A stretch of 64,000 bases of DNA from UBA5793 sp040255465 (lineage in GTDB: Bacteria > Planctomycetota > Phycisphaerae > Phycisphaerales > UBA5793): positions 248,001 to 312,000 of the forward strand of contig JBDZVA010000002.1 of assembly GCA_040255465.1 (NCBI GenBank). The letters run 5' to 3'. The position numbers and the translations under genes were made by a program. Under the pieces are notes generated by a model. That model had not been told where the DNA came from. It saw only the letters and a program-made list of their open reading frames with translations, and searched no databases. Position 1 is the stretch's first letter. Each line of letters begins with the position of its first letter. This document shows positions 34,193 to 42,587 of the stretch, piece after piece.

Positions 34193-35873
34193 TTCGGTTG
34201 TGCGACGCGTACGATCTGCCGCCATCGCAGCAGTCGTGCTCGGCCTGTCTCTCGCTTTGCTCACCGGCTGCGACACCCTGTTCGGCGACGGTCAGCCACG
34301 CCTCCAGGTCGACTCAAACCGCTTGCGAGCCATCGAGCCGCTCAAGTTGGCGGACCTGTCGCCCACAACCCAGACGCTCGAGGAGGCGCGCGAGGAGTTC
34401 ATCAAGCAGTCTCCCGCGCTGCGCCAGCCCACCGACGCCGCAGATCGAGTTTCGCTCTCAATTGAAGAGTGCCGGGCGCTGGCGCTGGAGTACAACCTCG
34501 ATCTCGCCGTCTCGCTGCTGGGTCCGACGATCACGCGTGAGAACGTCACGCAGGAGGAGGCTCGATTCGAGGCCCTGTTCTTTGCCAACGTGCGCAATTC
34601 GAACTTCGATCAACCGACTGACACCAGCCTGAATGGCTCGAGCGTGAAGTCGCTCACCGGCGACGTCGGCTTTCGTATTCCGCTGTACACGGGCGGCATG
34701 ATCACGCTCGATCTGCCGATGAGCCGCACCGAGACCGACAACCAGTTCGCGACGCTCAATCCCTCCTTTACGTCGGACTTTTCCGTTTCGTTGAGTCAGC
34801 CCCTGCTGCGCAACGCGGGGGTGCGTTCAAACACGCACGCCATTCGCGTGGCGCAGTACCAGTCGCAGATCAGCGAGGCCGCCACCAAACTGGAGGTGAT
34901 CCGCGTGATCGCGGATGTCGATCGGGTGTACTGGCGGCTCTACGCCTTCCAGAAGGAACTTGAAGTGCGGCAGCAGGAGTACGACCTGGCCGTGGCGCAG
35001 CTGCAGCGGGCGCAGCGCCGCGTCAACGCCGGCGACGCGGCGGAAGTGGAGATCGTCCGGGCCGAGGCTGGCGTGGCGCAGCGCGTCGAGGCGATCATCA
35101 ACGCTGAAAACGCGGTCCGAGACTCCGAGCGACTGCTCAAGCGCGTGCTCAACAAGCCCGGCCTGGGGATGGAAACGCCGACGGTAATCGAACTGTCCAC
35201 GCAGCCCAACCCGATTCGCTACCAACTCGATCCGATCGAACTGGCCAACGGCGCTCTCGATTCGCGCATGGAGATGCTCGAACTCGAATTGCAGGTCGCT
35301 CAGGATGCGAGCAGCATCGACTTTGCCCGCAATCAGAAGCTGCCCCTGGTGACGCTCGACTATCGCTACAACGTCAACGGCCTTGGGGATTCGCTCAGCA
35401 ACTCGTTCAGCGTGCTCGCCGACCGCAATTTCGAAGACCACATCATCGGCCTGAGCGTCGAAGTGCCCCTTGGCAATGCCGTGGCTCAGAGTCGATACAA
35501 CCAGGCGATCTACTCGCGCGTGCAGCGACTGGCCACCAAGGAGCAGCGTCGCGCTCAGATCATCAATGAGGTCTACAACGCCTTCGACCAGCTCGACGCG
35601 AACTGGCAGCGCGTGCTCGCCGCCGGTCGCAGCGCGTTGCTCGAAGCTCGACTGCTTGACGCCGAGCAGCGCCAGTTCGATCTTGGCCTGCGGACGTCCA
35701 CCGATGTACTCAACGCGCAGGCCAGCTACGCCAACGCCCGAAGTTCCGAGATTCGGGCTCTGACCGAATATCAGATTGCTCAGGTGGATATCGCGTTCGC
35801 AACCGGCACGCTGCTCGGGTCGGCCCAGGTGCGCTGGGAGCCGGTTGTTCCTGATATCTCTGGCGTCCGGTGA
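34185..35873 (+). CDS. TolC-family outer-membrane efflux lipoprotein
   Basis: Outer-membrane channel of the tripartite pump. The signal ends in a lipobox (residues ~15-27, LALLTGC), so the mature protein is probably lipid-anchored. Two TolC repeats follow: a coiled-coil block at about residues 230-330 (AEVEIVRAEAGVAQRVEAIINAE) and a second toward the C-terminus (TSTDVLNAQASYANARS). ATG 34185 lies inside the permease 3' end (8-base overlap), so translation is likely coupled. It is the last gene of the operon, and no terminator hairpin was found after it. Confidence 0.9.
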   Translation: MNDSVVRRVRSAAIAAVVLGLSLALLTGCDTLFGDGQPRLQVDSNRLRAIEPLKLADLSPTTQTLEEAREEFIKQSPALRQPTDAADRVSLSIEECRALALEYNLDLAVSLLGPTITRENVTQEEARFEALFFANVRNSNFDQPTDTSLNGSSVKSLTGDVGFRIPLYTGGMITLDLPMSRTETDNQFATLNPSFTSDFSVSLSQPLLRNAGVRSNTHAIRVAQYQSQISEAATKLEVIRVIADVDRVYWRLYAFQKELEVRQQEYDLAVAQLQRAQRRVNAGDAAEVEIVRAEAGVAQRVEAIINAENAVRDSERLLKRVLNKPGLGMETPTVIELSTQPNPIRYQLDPIELANGALDSRMEMLELELQVAQDASSIDFARNQKLPLVTLDYRYNVNGLGDSLSNSFSVLADRNFEDHIIGLSVEVPLGNAVAQSRYNQAIYSRVQRLATKEQRRAQIINEVYNAFDQLDANWQRVLAAGRSALLEARLLDAEQRQFDLGLRTSTDVLNAQASYANARSSEIRALTEYQIAQVDIAFATGTLLGSAQVRWEPVVPDISGVR

Positions 35874-35990
35874 CGATCGCCCGCGAGAATCGGGAATCCA
35901 CACCCGGTGGCAGGTCGCTCGCGCCTCTGATAAAGTGTCGCCCTTAGGACTTGCGATCAGTTTTGAGCACCACCAGCAGCGGGGGCAACA

Positions 35991-36851
35991 ATGGGCGAAG
36001 TCAATTCAATCGTGGTCATCGGCGCGGGGACAATGGGTTCAGGAATCGCGCTGACCGCGGCCATGAGCGGAATCCGCGCCTTCCAGGTGGACGTGGTTGA
36101 GCCGGCTCTGGAGCGAGCCAAGGCGGGTCACAAAAAGATCCTCGGCCGCAATGTCGAAAAGCAGCGCATGACCCAGGCCGATGCCGACGCCGCGCTGAAT
36201 CGCATCGTCTATTCGACCAATCTCAGCGATGCTCGCGATGCGGACTGGGCCGTGGAAGCCGTGCTTGAGAAGATCGATCTCAAGAGGACTGTCTTTCACC
36301 AGATGGTCGAGACGCTGCGCAAAGATGTCGTGTTGGCGACGAATACGTCGTCCATATCGATCACGCAGATCGCCGCCTCGGTCGGCGAGCACGCATCGCG
36401 CGTCGTCGGGATGCACTTCTTCAATCCAGTTCCAGTCATGAAGCTCGTCGAGGTCATTAGGGGCCTCGCGACGAGCGAAGAGACGATCAGTCGGACGATC
36501 GCATTGGCGCAGCGCTTGGGCAAGACGCCGGTGCCGGCCAACGACCGCGCCGGTTTCGTGAGCAATCGCGTTCTCATGCCACTGATTAACGAGGCCTTCT
36601 ACGTCTGGATGGAGGGCGTCGCGGAAGCCGAGCATGTGGATGAGATCATGAAACTTGGGTGCAACTTCCCAATGGGTCCGCTGCGGCTTGCGGACTTCAT
36701 CGGTCTGGACGTGTGCCACGACATCCTGATGGTGCTCTATCACGAATTGGGCGATCAGAAGTACTTCCCATGCCCCAAGCTCCGCCAGCTCGTAGTCGCT
36801 GGGCGCCTCGGCGACAAATCGGGTCGCGGCGTGTTTGAGTACGGCAAGTAG
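35991..36851 (+). CDS. 3-hydroxyacyl-CoA (3-hydroxybutyryl-CoA) dehydrogenase
   Basis: NAD-dependent oxidation of 3-hydroxyacyl-CoA in beta-oxidation or butanoate metabolism. Rossmann loop GAGTMGSGIA (11-20), NTSSISIT, the catalytic His in GMHFFNPVPVMKLVE, SNRVLMPLINEAF and GPLRLADFIGLDVC are intact. The purine-rich GGGGGCAACA precedes the ATG. First of a run of acyl-CoA genes: two crotonases and a decayed paralogue of this enzyme follow within 3 kb. Stand-alone (not fused to a hydratase), about 286 residues. Confidence 0.95.
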   Translation: MGEVNSIVVIGAGTMGSGIALTAAMSGIRAFQVDVVEPALERAKAGHKKILGRNVEKQRMTQADADAALNRIVYSTNLSDARDADWAVEAVLEKIDLKRTVFHQMVETLRKDVVLATNTSSISITQIAASVGEHASRVVGMHFFNPVPVMKLVEVIRGLATSEETISRTIALAQRLGKTPVPANDRAGFVSNRVLMPLINEAFYVWMEGVAEAEHVDEIMKLGCNFPMGPLRLADFIGLDVCHDILMVLYHELGDQKYFPCPKLRQLVVAGRLGDKSGRGVFEYGK

Positions 36852-36853
36852 GT

Positions 36854-37624
36854 TTGGACCCGGCTTCCTCCCAACTCGTTGTGGCTTCGAGAAGTGGCGG
36901 CGTGATCACCGTCACGCTCAATCGTCCCGAACAGCACAACGCGCTCTCCGAATCAATGATGAGTGCACTGCTCGACGCGATCGAGTCCGCGGAACGCATC
37001 GACGTTGCCGTCGTACTCCTGCGTGGCGGCGGCCCGTCGTTTTGCTCTGGGTTTGATCTCGCCGACGCGGTCGCCCGGCCCGGCCTGATGTCGCAGTACA
37101 TCGCACAGCTCGGCGCCATAACCCGCCGACTCCGCCGGCTGCCGCAGGCCGTCGTGGTCGCCGTTCAGGGCGCGGCTCTGGCCGGCGGGTGCGCGATTGT
37201 CTCCGCGTGCGATTTTGTCGTGGCGGCTCCCGAGGCGCAATTTGGATACCCCGTGCACCGCATCGGCGTCTCGCCGGCCGTCACCATTCCGACCCTGCGA
37301 AAGACCATTGGTGACGGGCGCTGTCGCGAGACGCTCATGGGCGGGCGCATCTTCGATGGGCGCGAGGGCTATCGCATCGGTCTGGTCTCCCATCTTGCGG
37401 ATTCGGCCGAAACGGTTGAGAGTGAAGCCCTGGCGCTGTGCCGCTGCCTCGCCGACAAAGGGCCGGTCGCCCTGCGCGCAACGAAGCGATGGATCAACGA
37501 ACTCGACGGCTCGCTGAACGACGCAGCCTTCGACGCCGCGGTTGCGGGCACGGCTTCACTGGCCGATGACCCGGCGTCCGAGCAACTGCTGCGCGACTTC
37601 TGGAGTCGTCGCGAGAAGCGGTAA
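36854..37624 (+). CDS. Crotonase-family protein lacking both catalytic glutamates
   Basis: Enoyl-CoA hydratase/isomerase fold. Oxyanion-hole segments FCSGFDLAD and VQGAALAGGCAIVSACD are kept. In rat mitochondrial crotonase Glu144 (GGGCEL) and Glu164 (QPE) are catalytic. The matching positions here read GGCAI and YPVH, so both glutamates appear to be missing (Ala and Val). Hydratase activity therefore seems unlikely; some crotonase relatives do other chemistry. It starts three bases after the dehydrogenase, at a TTG (36854) with AGGT nearby. The start is not certain, since no ATG is near. Confidence 0.85.
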   Translation: MDPASSQLVVASRSGGVITVTLNRPEQHNALSESMMSALLDAIESAERIDVAVVLLRGGGPSFCSGFDLADAVARPGLMSQYIAQLGAITRRLRRLPQAVVVAVQGAALAGGCAIVSACDFVVAAPEAQFGYPVHRIGVSPAVTIPTLRKTIGDGRCRETLMGGRIFDGREGYRIGLVSHLADSAETVESEALALCRCLADKGPVALRATKRWINELDGSLNDAAFDAAVAGTASLADDPASEQLLRDFWSRREKR

Positions 37625-37672
37625 GCCCCCGCCGCAGCGAGGCTTTCGAGCCGCGGACGGCCGGCGTCTACA

Positions 37673-38440
37673 ATGTCAGGCATGCCAGAGCTTGTTCGAG
37701 TCATCACGCACGGCGAGGGCGCCATTGCTGAACTCCGCCTCTACCGGCCTGACGCCCGCAATGCGCTGAACAAGGACTTGCTGACGCAGGCGCGTCAAGC
37801 CCTCGCGCCACTCGCCGCGTCTGATGCGGTGCGAGTCATTGTCCTCAGCGGCGAAGGCAGAGCTTTTTGTGCGGGCATGGATCTGCGGGCGCTGCTCAAC
37901 CAACCGGCCGCGATGGGCGAGCTGCTCATGCTCATCAGCCTGCTGCTTCGCGAAATCCGTCGCGCGCCCAAGCCGACGATTGCCAGCGTGCAGGGAGCGG
38001 CAGTGGGTGGTGGATGCGGGCTGATGTCAGTGTGCGATTTTGCGTTCAGTCATCCTGAGGCCCGCATCGGGTATCCCGAAGTTGACCTGGGCGTATGCCC
38101 GGCCGTCGTCGCCCCCTGGCTGGTGCGAAAGCTCGGCTCCGGCCGCGCGCGGCAGATTCTCCTTGCAGGCGGCACCATGACCGGCACGCGGGCGCACGAA
38201 GTCGGGCTGCTGACGCATCTCGTGCCCGTCGAGGCGCTCGAGTCAGAGGCGCTCTCTTTCGCCGCCGGACTCGCCAAAGGCGGACCGCATGCCATGGCGG
38301 CAACCAAGAACTGGCTCAACGAACTCGATGGCTCAATGCACGATGATGTGCTTGACAAGGCCGCACGCATCTCCGCCGAGATCGTGCAGGGAGAAGAAGC
38401 ACTGACGCGACTGGGCAAGTTGTTCGCACCGAAAGACTGA
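37673..38440 (+). CDS. Enoyl-CoA hydratase/isomerase family protein
   Basis: Second crotonase-fold protein of the cluster. FCAGMDLRALL and VQGAAVGGGCGLMSVCD form the oxyanion hole. The first catalytic position is Gly (GGGCGL), while the second Glu is kept (GYPEVDLGVCPA). A single glutamate at that place is typical of enoyl-CoA isomerases and several other crotonases rather than classical hydratases. C-terminal KNWLNELDGS resembles the corresponding segment of the preceding paralogue, suggesting local duplication. ATG at 37673 or 37682; neither has a clear ribosome site. Confidence 0.88.
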   Translation: MSGMPELVRVITHGEGAIAELRLYRPDARNALNKDLLTQARQALAPLAASDAVRVIVLSGEGRAFCAGMDLRALLNQPAAMGELLMLISLLLREIRRAPKPTIASVQGAAVGGGCGLMSVCDFAFSHPEARIGYPEVDLGVCPAVVAPWLVRKLGSGRARQILLAGGTMTGTRAHEVGLLTHLVPVEALESEALSFAAGLAKGGPHAMAATKNWLNELDGSMHDDVLDKAARISAEIVQGEEALTRLGKLFAPKD

Positions 38441-38463
38441 GGCGAGAATCCATCGGAGGGGAC

Positions 38464-39417
38464 GTGAACGAGCACCGGAGCACAAGCCAGACAGGGGGCG
38501 ATCGATCGGGGTCAGACCCGAATTGCATCCTGCTCGCCGGCTGTGGTCCTCGAGCGGCGCTGTTCCGCGAAGCGTTGCGCTCCGCATGGAATGTTCGGCC
38601 GTTCGAGGAATCAGCCTGCGACGTCGGCGGAGCAGTGTACGTCGAGGCGGCGGGTGATCAGCGCCACGAACAGCTCGCTGCACTTCGACAGATCAGCGCC
38701 GCAGCTCCTGACGACGCCGTCATCATCTCAACTTCGCCGATTCTTGCCTCGGGTGAAATTGCCGCCAGCGTGACGAATCCCTCGCGACTGATCGCGGTTG
38801 TGCCGCCTTGGTCCAGTCGCGCGATGGTCTGCGAGTTGATCGTCGGGCCGGAAACGGGGCTCGGGGCCCTGAATCAGGCATTTGAGATCGTCCGGGCGGC
38901 AGGGTGGACACCGCTGATTGAGCAGCAGGGCGGCCCGAGCGCCCTGACTCGGCTGTGCGGCGCCGTCGTCATCGAATCATGGAATCTCGCTTGCCGAACC
39001 GGTCGGCCGAGCGATGTGGACCGCGCTGCTCTGCAGAGCGGCTTGCCATGGTCTCCTTTGCGCGAGGTCGATCGCCTCGGCCTGGCTCGCCTGAGCGCCG
39101 CATTCGACCGCGCGGGCCAGGTCGCCGATGTCGATTCGGTCTACTCCGCTGACGCCAGTGAGGCGCCCTCAGCGTCATTTCGGGCGAATTGCGGAAACGA
39201 CCTTATTGAAGAGCCCGCGGCGATCGGGTATTTCTTAGAGACGGCCATGAGTGCTGCCTTGTCGCTGCTGACCGACGGTTTGCTGGAGGATCCCCGCAGC
39301 CTTCGTCGGGCACTGGTCGCCGCATATGGGCGTCCGGTAGCCCGTCGGCTTTCGCGAGCGCTGTTGGCGCGATATCCTGAGATGACTTCCGGGCCGTATC
39401 TGACGGCATCAGTTTGA
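38464..39417 (+). CDS. Degenerate 3-hydroxyacyl-CoA dehydrogenase-like protein (probable pseudoenzyme)
   Basis: 317 residues from GTG 38464 with GGAGGGG just upstream, so it is probably translated. Its order of segments follows hydroxyacyl-CoA dehydrogenase: a short Rossmann-like start (ILLAGCGPRAALFREAL), STSPILASGEIAASV, LIAVVPPWSSRAMVCELIVG, then VDRAALQSGLPWSPLREVDRLGLA. The nucleotide loop is altered (GCGPRA for GAGTMG), and the HFFNP catalytic segment reads VPPWS, losing the His and Asn. It lies 23 bases after the second crotonase. It may be a structural partner or regulator; the assignment rests on motif parallels only. Confidence 0.62.
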   Translation: MNEHRSTSQTGGDRSGSDPNCILLAGCGPRAALFREALRSAWNVRPFEESACDVGGAVYVEAAGDQRHEQLAALRQISAAAPDDAVIISTSPILASGEIAASVTNPSRLIAVVPPWSSRAMVCELIVGPETGLGALNQAFEIVRAAGWTPLIEQQGGPSALTRLCGAVVIESWNLACRTGRPSDVDRAALQSGLPWSPLREVDRLGLARLSAAFDRAGQVADVDSVYSADASEAPSASFRANCGNDLIEEPAAIGYFLETAMSAALSLLTDGLLEDPRSLRRALVAAYGRPVARRLSRALLARYPEMTSGPYLTASV

Positions 39418-39509
39418 GTGTGGATCGAGAAAACGCAACGGTTCAACCTTGGGTCGCGCCCACTTCCGGTTCGTAGACCCCAAGTGAGCGGATCGAGAAG
39501 GAGCAGTCG

Positions 39510-41447
39510 ATGGCCAGCAGTTCACTGAGCAGTATGAAGGGCATCTCCGAGAAGGACCGCAAGCAGATCCGTCAGGCAGAAGAAATGCTCGGCCCTGATC
39601 CCGACACCATGGGACTGGTCAAGAACTTCTTCTGGGGCCACATCCGCGAAGAACTGATCTTCCCCTATCCCACGGTCAGTGCGGAGGAAACGGCCCGCTG
39701 TGATCAACTGTTGGCTGAGCTCGATGACTACCTGAAGAACGAGCACCCGTCGATCCAGATCGACCAGGAGCAGGAAATCCCGCAGTGGTGCGTCGATCGC
39801 CTCTTCAAAATCGGTGTGCTGGGCATGATCATTCCCAAGGAATACGGCGGTGGCGGGTTCGGGGTCACCAGCTACAACCGCGCCCTGGAGCGCATCGGGC
39901 AGTCGTGCGGTTCGACCGCAGTGCTCGTTTCCGCCCATCAGTCCATCGGCTGCAAGGCGCTGGTTCTCTATGGAACCGAGGAACAGAAAAAGCGCTGGCT
40001 GAACCACCTGGCCAATGACATGCTCTCAGCGTTCTGTCTTTCCGAGCCGAACGTGGGATGCGATGCCGGCGGTCAGGAGTCGACCTGTCGGCTGAGCGAA
40101 GACGGCACGCATTACATCCTCAACGGCGAAAAGAAGTGGGCCACCTCCGGCGCCTTGTCGGGCATGTTCACGGTGATGGCCAAGCAGCAACTCGCCGATC
40201 CCAAGACCGGAAAAGTCAAAGAGAAAGTGACCGCGCTAATGGTAACGCCGGATATGCCCGGCGTGGACATCTTCAGCCGCAACCGCAGCAAGTGCAGCAT
40301 CCGGGGCACCTGGCAGGCTCGCATCCGGTTCACCGACGTCAAAGTCCCCGTTGGAAACCTGCTGCACAAGGAGGGGCGCGGCCTCAACGTCGCGCTGACC
40401 TGCCTCAACTACGGCCGCTGCACGCTCTCAGCCGGCATGCTCGGTGGCGCTCGCGCTGCCTATCTTCAGGCCGGCAAGTGGGCCCAGACGCGCTATCAGT
40501 TTGACCGACCGATCGGTGACTTCGAACTCGTGCAGGAATACCTGATGGAGATGGCGGCATTCGTGTACGCGTCAGATGCCGTTCTCTACCTGACGACTGG
40601 TGTGCTCGATCGCGACGACGACGACGTCATGCTCGAAACGGCCATCTGCAAGATCTTCTGCTCCGAGTGGGGCTTCCGCACCGTGGATCGCGCCGTGCAG
40701 ATCATGGGTGGCGAGTCGCAAATGACCGAAAACCACGTCGAAAAGATCTGGCGCGACAGCCGCATCAACAGCATCGTCGAAGGCGCCAACGAAGTCATGC
40801 ACTCGTTCGTGTTCGCCTATGGCAGCAAGCAGCTCGGCGAGTATCTCATGAACGTCAAGGACAACGCGATGAAGCCCGGCTTCTGGGGACCGGCGGCCAA
40901 AATTGGCGCCGAGATGTTCCTCGGGATGCGCCCCGCCGCACCGTCTATCACCCGGCTGAGCCCTCAGCTCGTCGAGTACCAGACGATGTTCGAGAACAAC
41001 GTCCGTGAGTTCTCCCATCAGGTCAAGATGATGATGAAAGAGCACGAGGAGAAGATCATCTCCCGCCAGACGATCCAGAAGCGCCTGAGTATGTGCGCTG
41101 TCTACCTCTACGCGTGTGCAGCCGTGCTCAGTCGCCTTGATCGCACACTGCGATCAAACCAGGATGGCGCCGAAGTCGAATACGAAATGGCCGCGGGCGG
41201 TTACTTCCTGAAACACGCCGATCTCGAAATCCGCAACGAGATCCGTCACCTGCGTGACAACATCGATGACACTCTGCGGTCCTCCGTGCCGGTCATCCGC
41301 AAATTCATCGACAGCCTGCCCAACGATCAGTACGCCATTCCCGAGAAGTCGCCGAGTGCCAAGGGAACAGGGCGCGAGATGAAGCAGGACGGCATCAAAC
41401 AGTTTGGAAGTGGTTCGCTCGCTGGTGAGCAGATCCGAAACGCCTAG
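39510..41447 (+). CDS. Acyl-CoA dehydrogenase (VLCAD/ACAD9-like, with C-terminal extension)
   Basis: FAD-dependent alpha,beta-dehydrogenation of acyl-CoA. Features: IPKEYGGGGFG, CLSEPNVGCDAGG (flavin/substrate loop), NGEKKWATSG, YQFDRPIGDFELVQ, QIMGGESQM and IVEGANEVM, which carries the likely catalytic Glu. Residues ~430-645 form a helical C-terminal domain, as in very-long-chain enzymes, making 645 residues. GGAG before the ATG (AGAAGGAGCAGTCG) is a good ribosome site. Part of the acyl-CoA run; the electron acceptor ETF is not in the window. Confidence 0.94.
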   Translation: MASSSLSSMKGISEKDRKQIRQAEEMLGPDPDTMGLVKNFFWGHIREELIFPYPTVSAEETARCDQLLAELDDYLKNEHPSIQIDQEQEIPQWCVDRLFKIGVLGMIIPKEYGGGGFGVTSYNRALERIGQSCGSTAVLVSAHQSIGCKALVLYGTEEQKKRWLNHLANDMLSAFCLSEPNVGCDAGGQESTCRLSEDGTHYILNGEKKWATSGALSGMFTVMAKQQLADPKTGKVKEKVTALMVTPDMPGVDIFSRNRSKCSIRGTWQARIRFTDVKVPVGNLLHKEGRGLNVALTCLNYGRCTLSAGMLGGARAAYLQAGKWAQTRYQFDRPIGDFELVQEYLMEMAAFVYASDAVLYLTTGVLDRDDDDVMLETAICKIFCSEWGFRTVDRAVQIMGGESQMTENHVEKIWRDSRINSIVEGANEVMHSFVFAYGSKQLGEYLMNVKDNAMKPGFWGPAAKIGAEMFLGMRPAAPSITRLSPQLVEYQTMFENNVREFSHQVKMMMKEHEEKIISRQTIQKRLSMCAVYLYACAAVLSRLDRTLRSNQDGAEVEYEMAAGGYFLKHADLEIRNEIRHLRDNIDDTLRSSVPVIRKFIDSLPNDQYAIPEKSPSAKGTGREMKQDGIKQFGSGSLAGEQIRNA

Positions 41448-41510
41448 AGTTCTGTGCACCCGCCTTGCGGATTCGCCGCGGACGACTGAAGAAGAGAACA
41501 GGAGTGTGGA

Positions 41511-42587
41511 ATGGTCTTTGAACGCATCGCCAATCGCGGACACGAGCGGGTTCTGTTCGTCCAGAACCTCCCGGCCGGCCTTCGCGCGATCATCGCGATC
41601 CACAGCACCACGCTGGGTCCGGCTCTCGGGGGTGTGCGGCGATGGCACTATGCGTCCGAAGACGATGCGCTCGAAGACGTGCTGCGACTGAGCCAGGCAA
41701 TGACCTACAAGGCTGCGGCGTCTCACCTGCCCATGGGCGGCGCCAAGAGCGTGATCATGCTGGATGCCGCACGGGCTGAGCCTCGCGAGATTGCCGCCCG
41801 CGCCATGGGCCGCGCCGTCGAAACCCTTCGAGGCGACTATATCGCCGCCGAAGACGTCGGCGTAGATGAGCAGTACATCGACTGGATGGCCGAGGAGACC
41901 CGCTTTGTCATGGGCGGTGAGAAGAAATCGCGCGGCGGCGATCCCTCGCCCCACACCGCACGCGGCGTTGTCAACGGCATGCGCGCCGCCATGCGGTTCC
42001 TCGGGCAGGATCCCACATTCAAGGACAAGGCCATCGCCATCCAGGGCATGGGCCACGTCGGCTGGAATGTCGCGCGGATCGTCACCGGCGAAGGCGCCCG
42101 CGTCATGGCCGCAGACATCTCCCCCGAACGCCTCGACCAGGCCAAGCAGCAACTCGGCGTGGAAGTCGTCAATGTGGATCACATCCTGGCTGCAGCATGC
42201 GACATCCTCTGCCCCTGCGCCCTGGGCGGGGTGATTAACGGCAACAACATCGCCGACATTCAGGCGCCCATCATCTGCGGCGCCGCCAACAATGTCCTTG
42301 ACGATCCCTTTGAGGATTCCTCCGCTCTGCACGCGCGCGGCGTGCTCTACTGCCCCGACTTCGTGGTCAACGCCGGCGGTCTCATTCAACTCGCAGGGCT
42401 CTGGCTCGAATACACCACCGAGCAGCTGGCGCAGAAGATCACCGATATTGAGACGACCACATTGACCATTCTCGATCGCGGCCGCTCGCTCCAGTCCAAT
42501 CACGCCGCCGCAGTCGACTATGCCCGCAGCGTGATCGACAACGGCATTCCGAACCAGCCCGTGCGGGGAGCGATACATGCCGGTTGA
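41511..42587 (+). CDS. Glu/Leu/Phe/Val dehydrogenase family protein (leucine dehydrogenase-like)
   Basis: Oxidative deamination of branched-chain or aromatic amino acids to 2-oxo acids. N-terminal HSTTLGPALGGVR, then the substrate and catalytic lysines in MTYKAAASHLPMGGAKS, YIAAEDVG, and a Rossmann loop IQGMGHVGWNVA. At 358 residues it fits the octameric leucine/phenylalanine dehydrogenases rather than glutamate dehydrogenase (over 400). Its 3' end overlaps the E1 alpha gene by 11 bases, which argues for a joint pathway: deamination followed by oxidative decarboxylation. Confidence 0.92.
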   Translation: MVFERIANRGHERVLFVQNLPAGLRAIIAIHSTTLGPALGGVRRWHYASEDDALEDVLRLSQAMTYKAAASHLPMGGAKSVIMLDAARAEPREIAARAMGRAVETLRGDYIAAEDVGVDEQYIDWMAEETRFVMGGEKKSRGGDPSPHTARGVVNGMRAAMRFLGQDPTFKDKAIAIQGMGHVGWNVARIVTGEGARVMAADISPERLDQAKQQLGVEVVNVDHILAAACDILCPCALGGVINGNNIADIQAPIICGAANNVLDDPFEDSSALHARGVLYCPDFVVNAGGLIQLAGLWLEYTTEQLAQKITDIETTTLTILDRGRSLQSNHAAAVDYARSVIDNGIPNQPVRGAIHAG

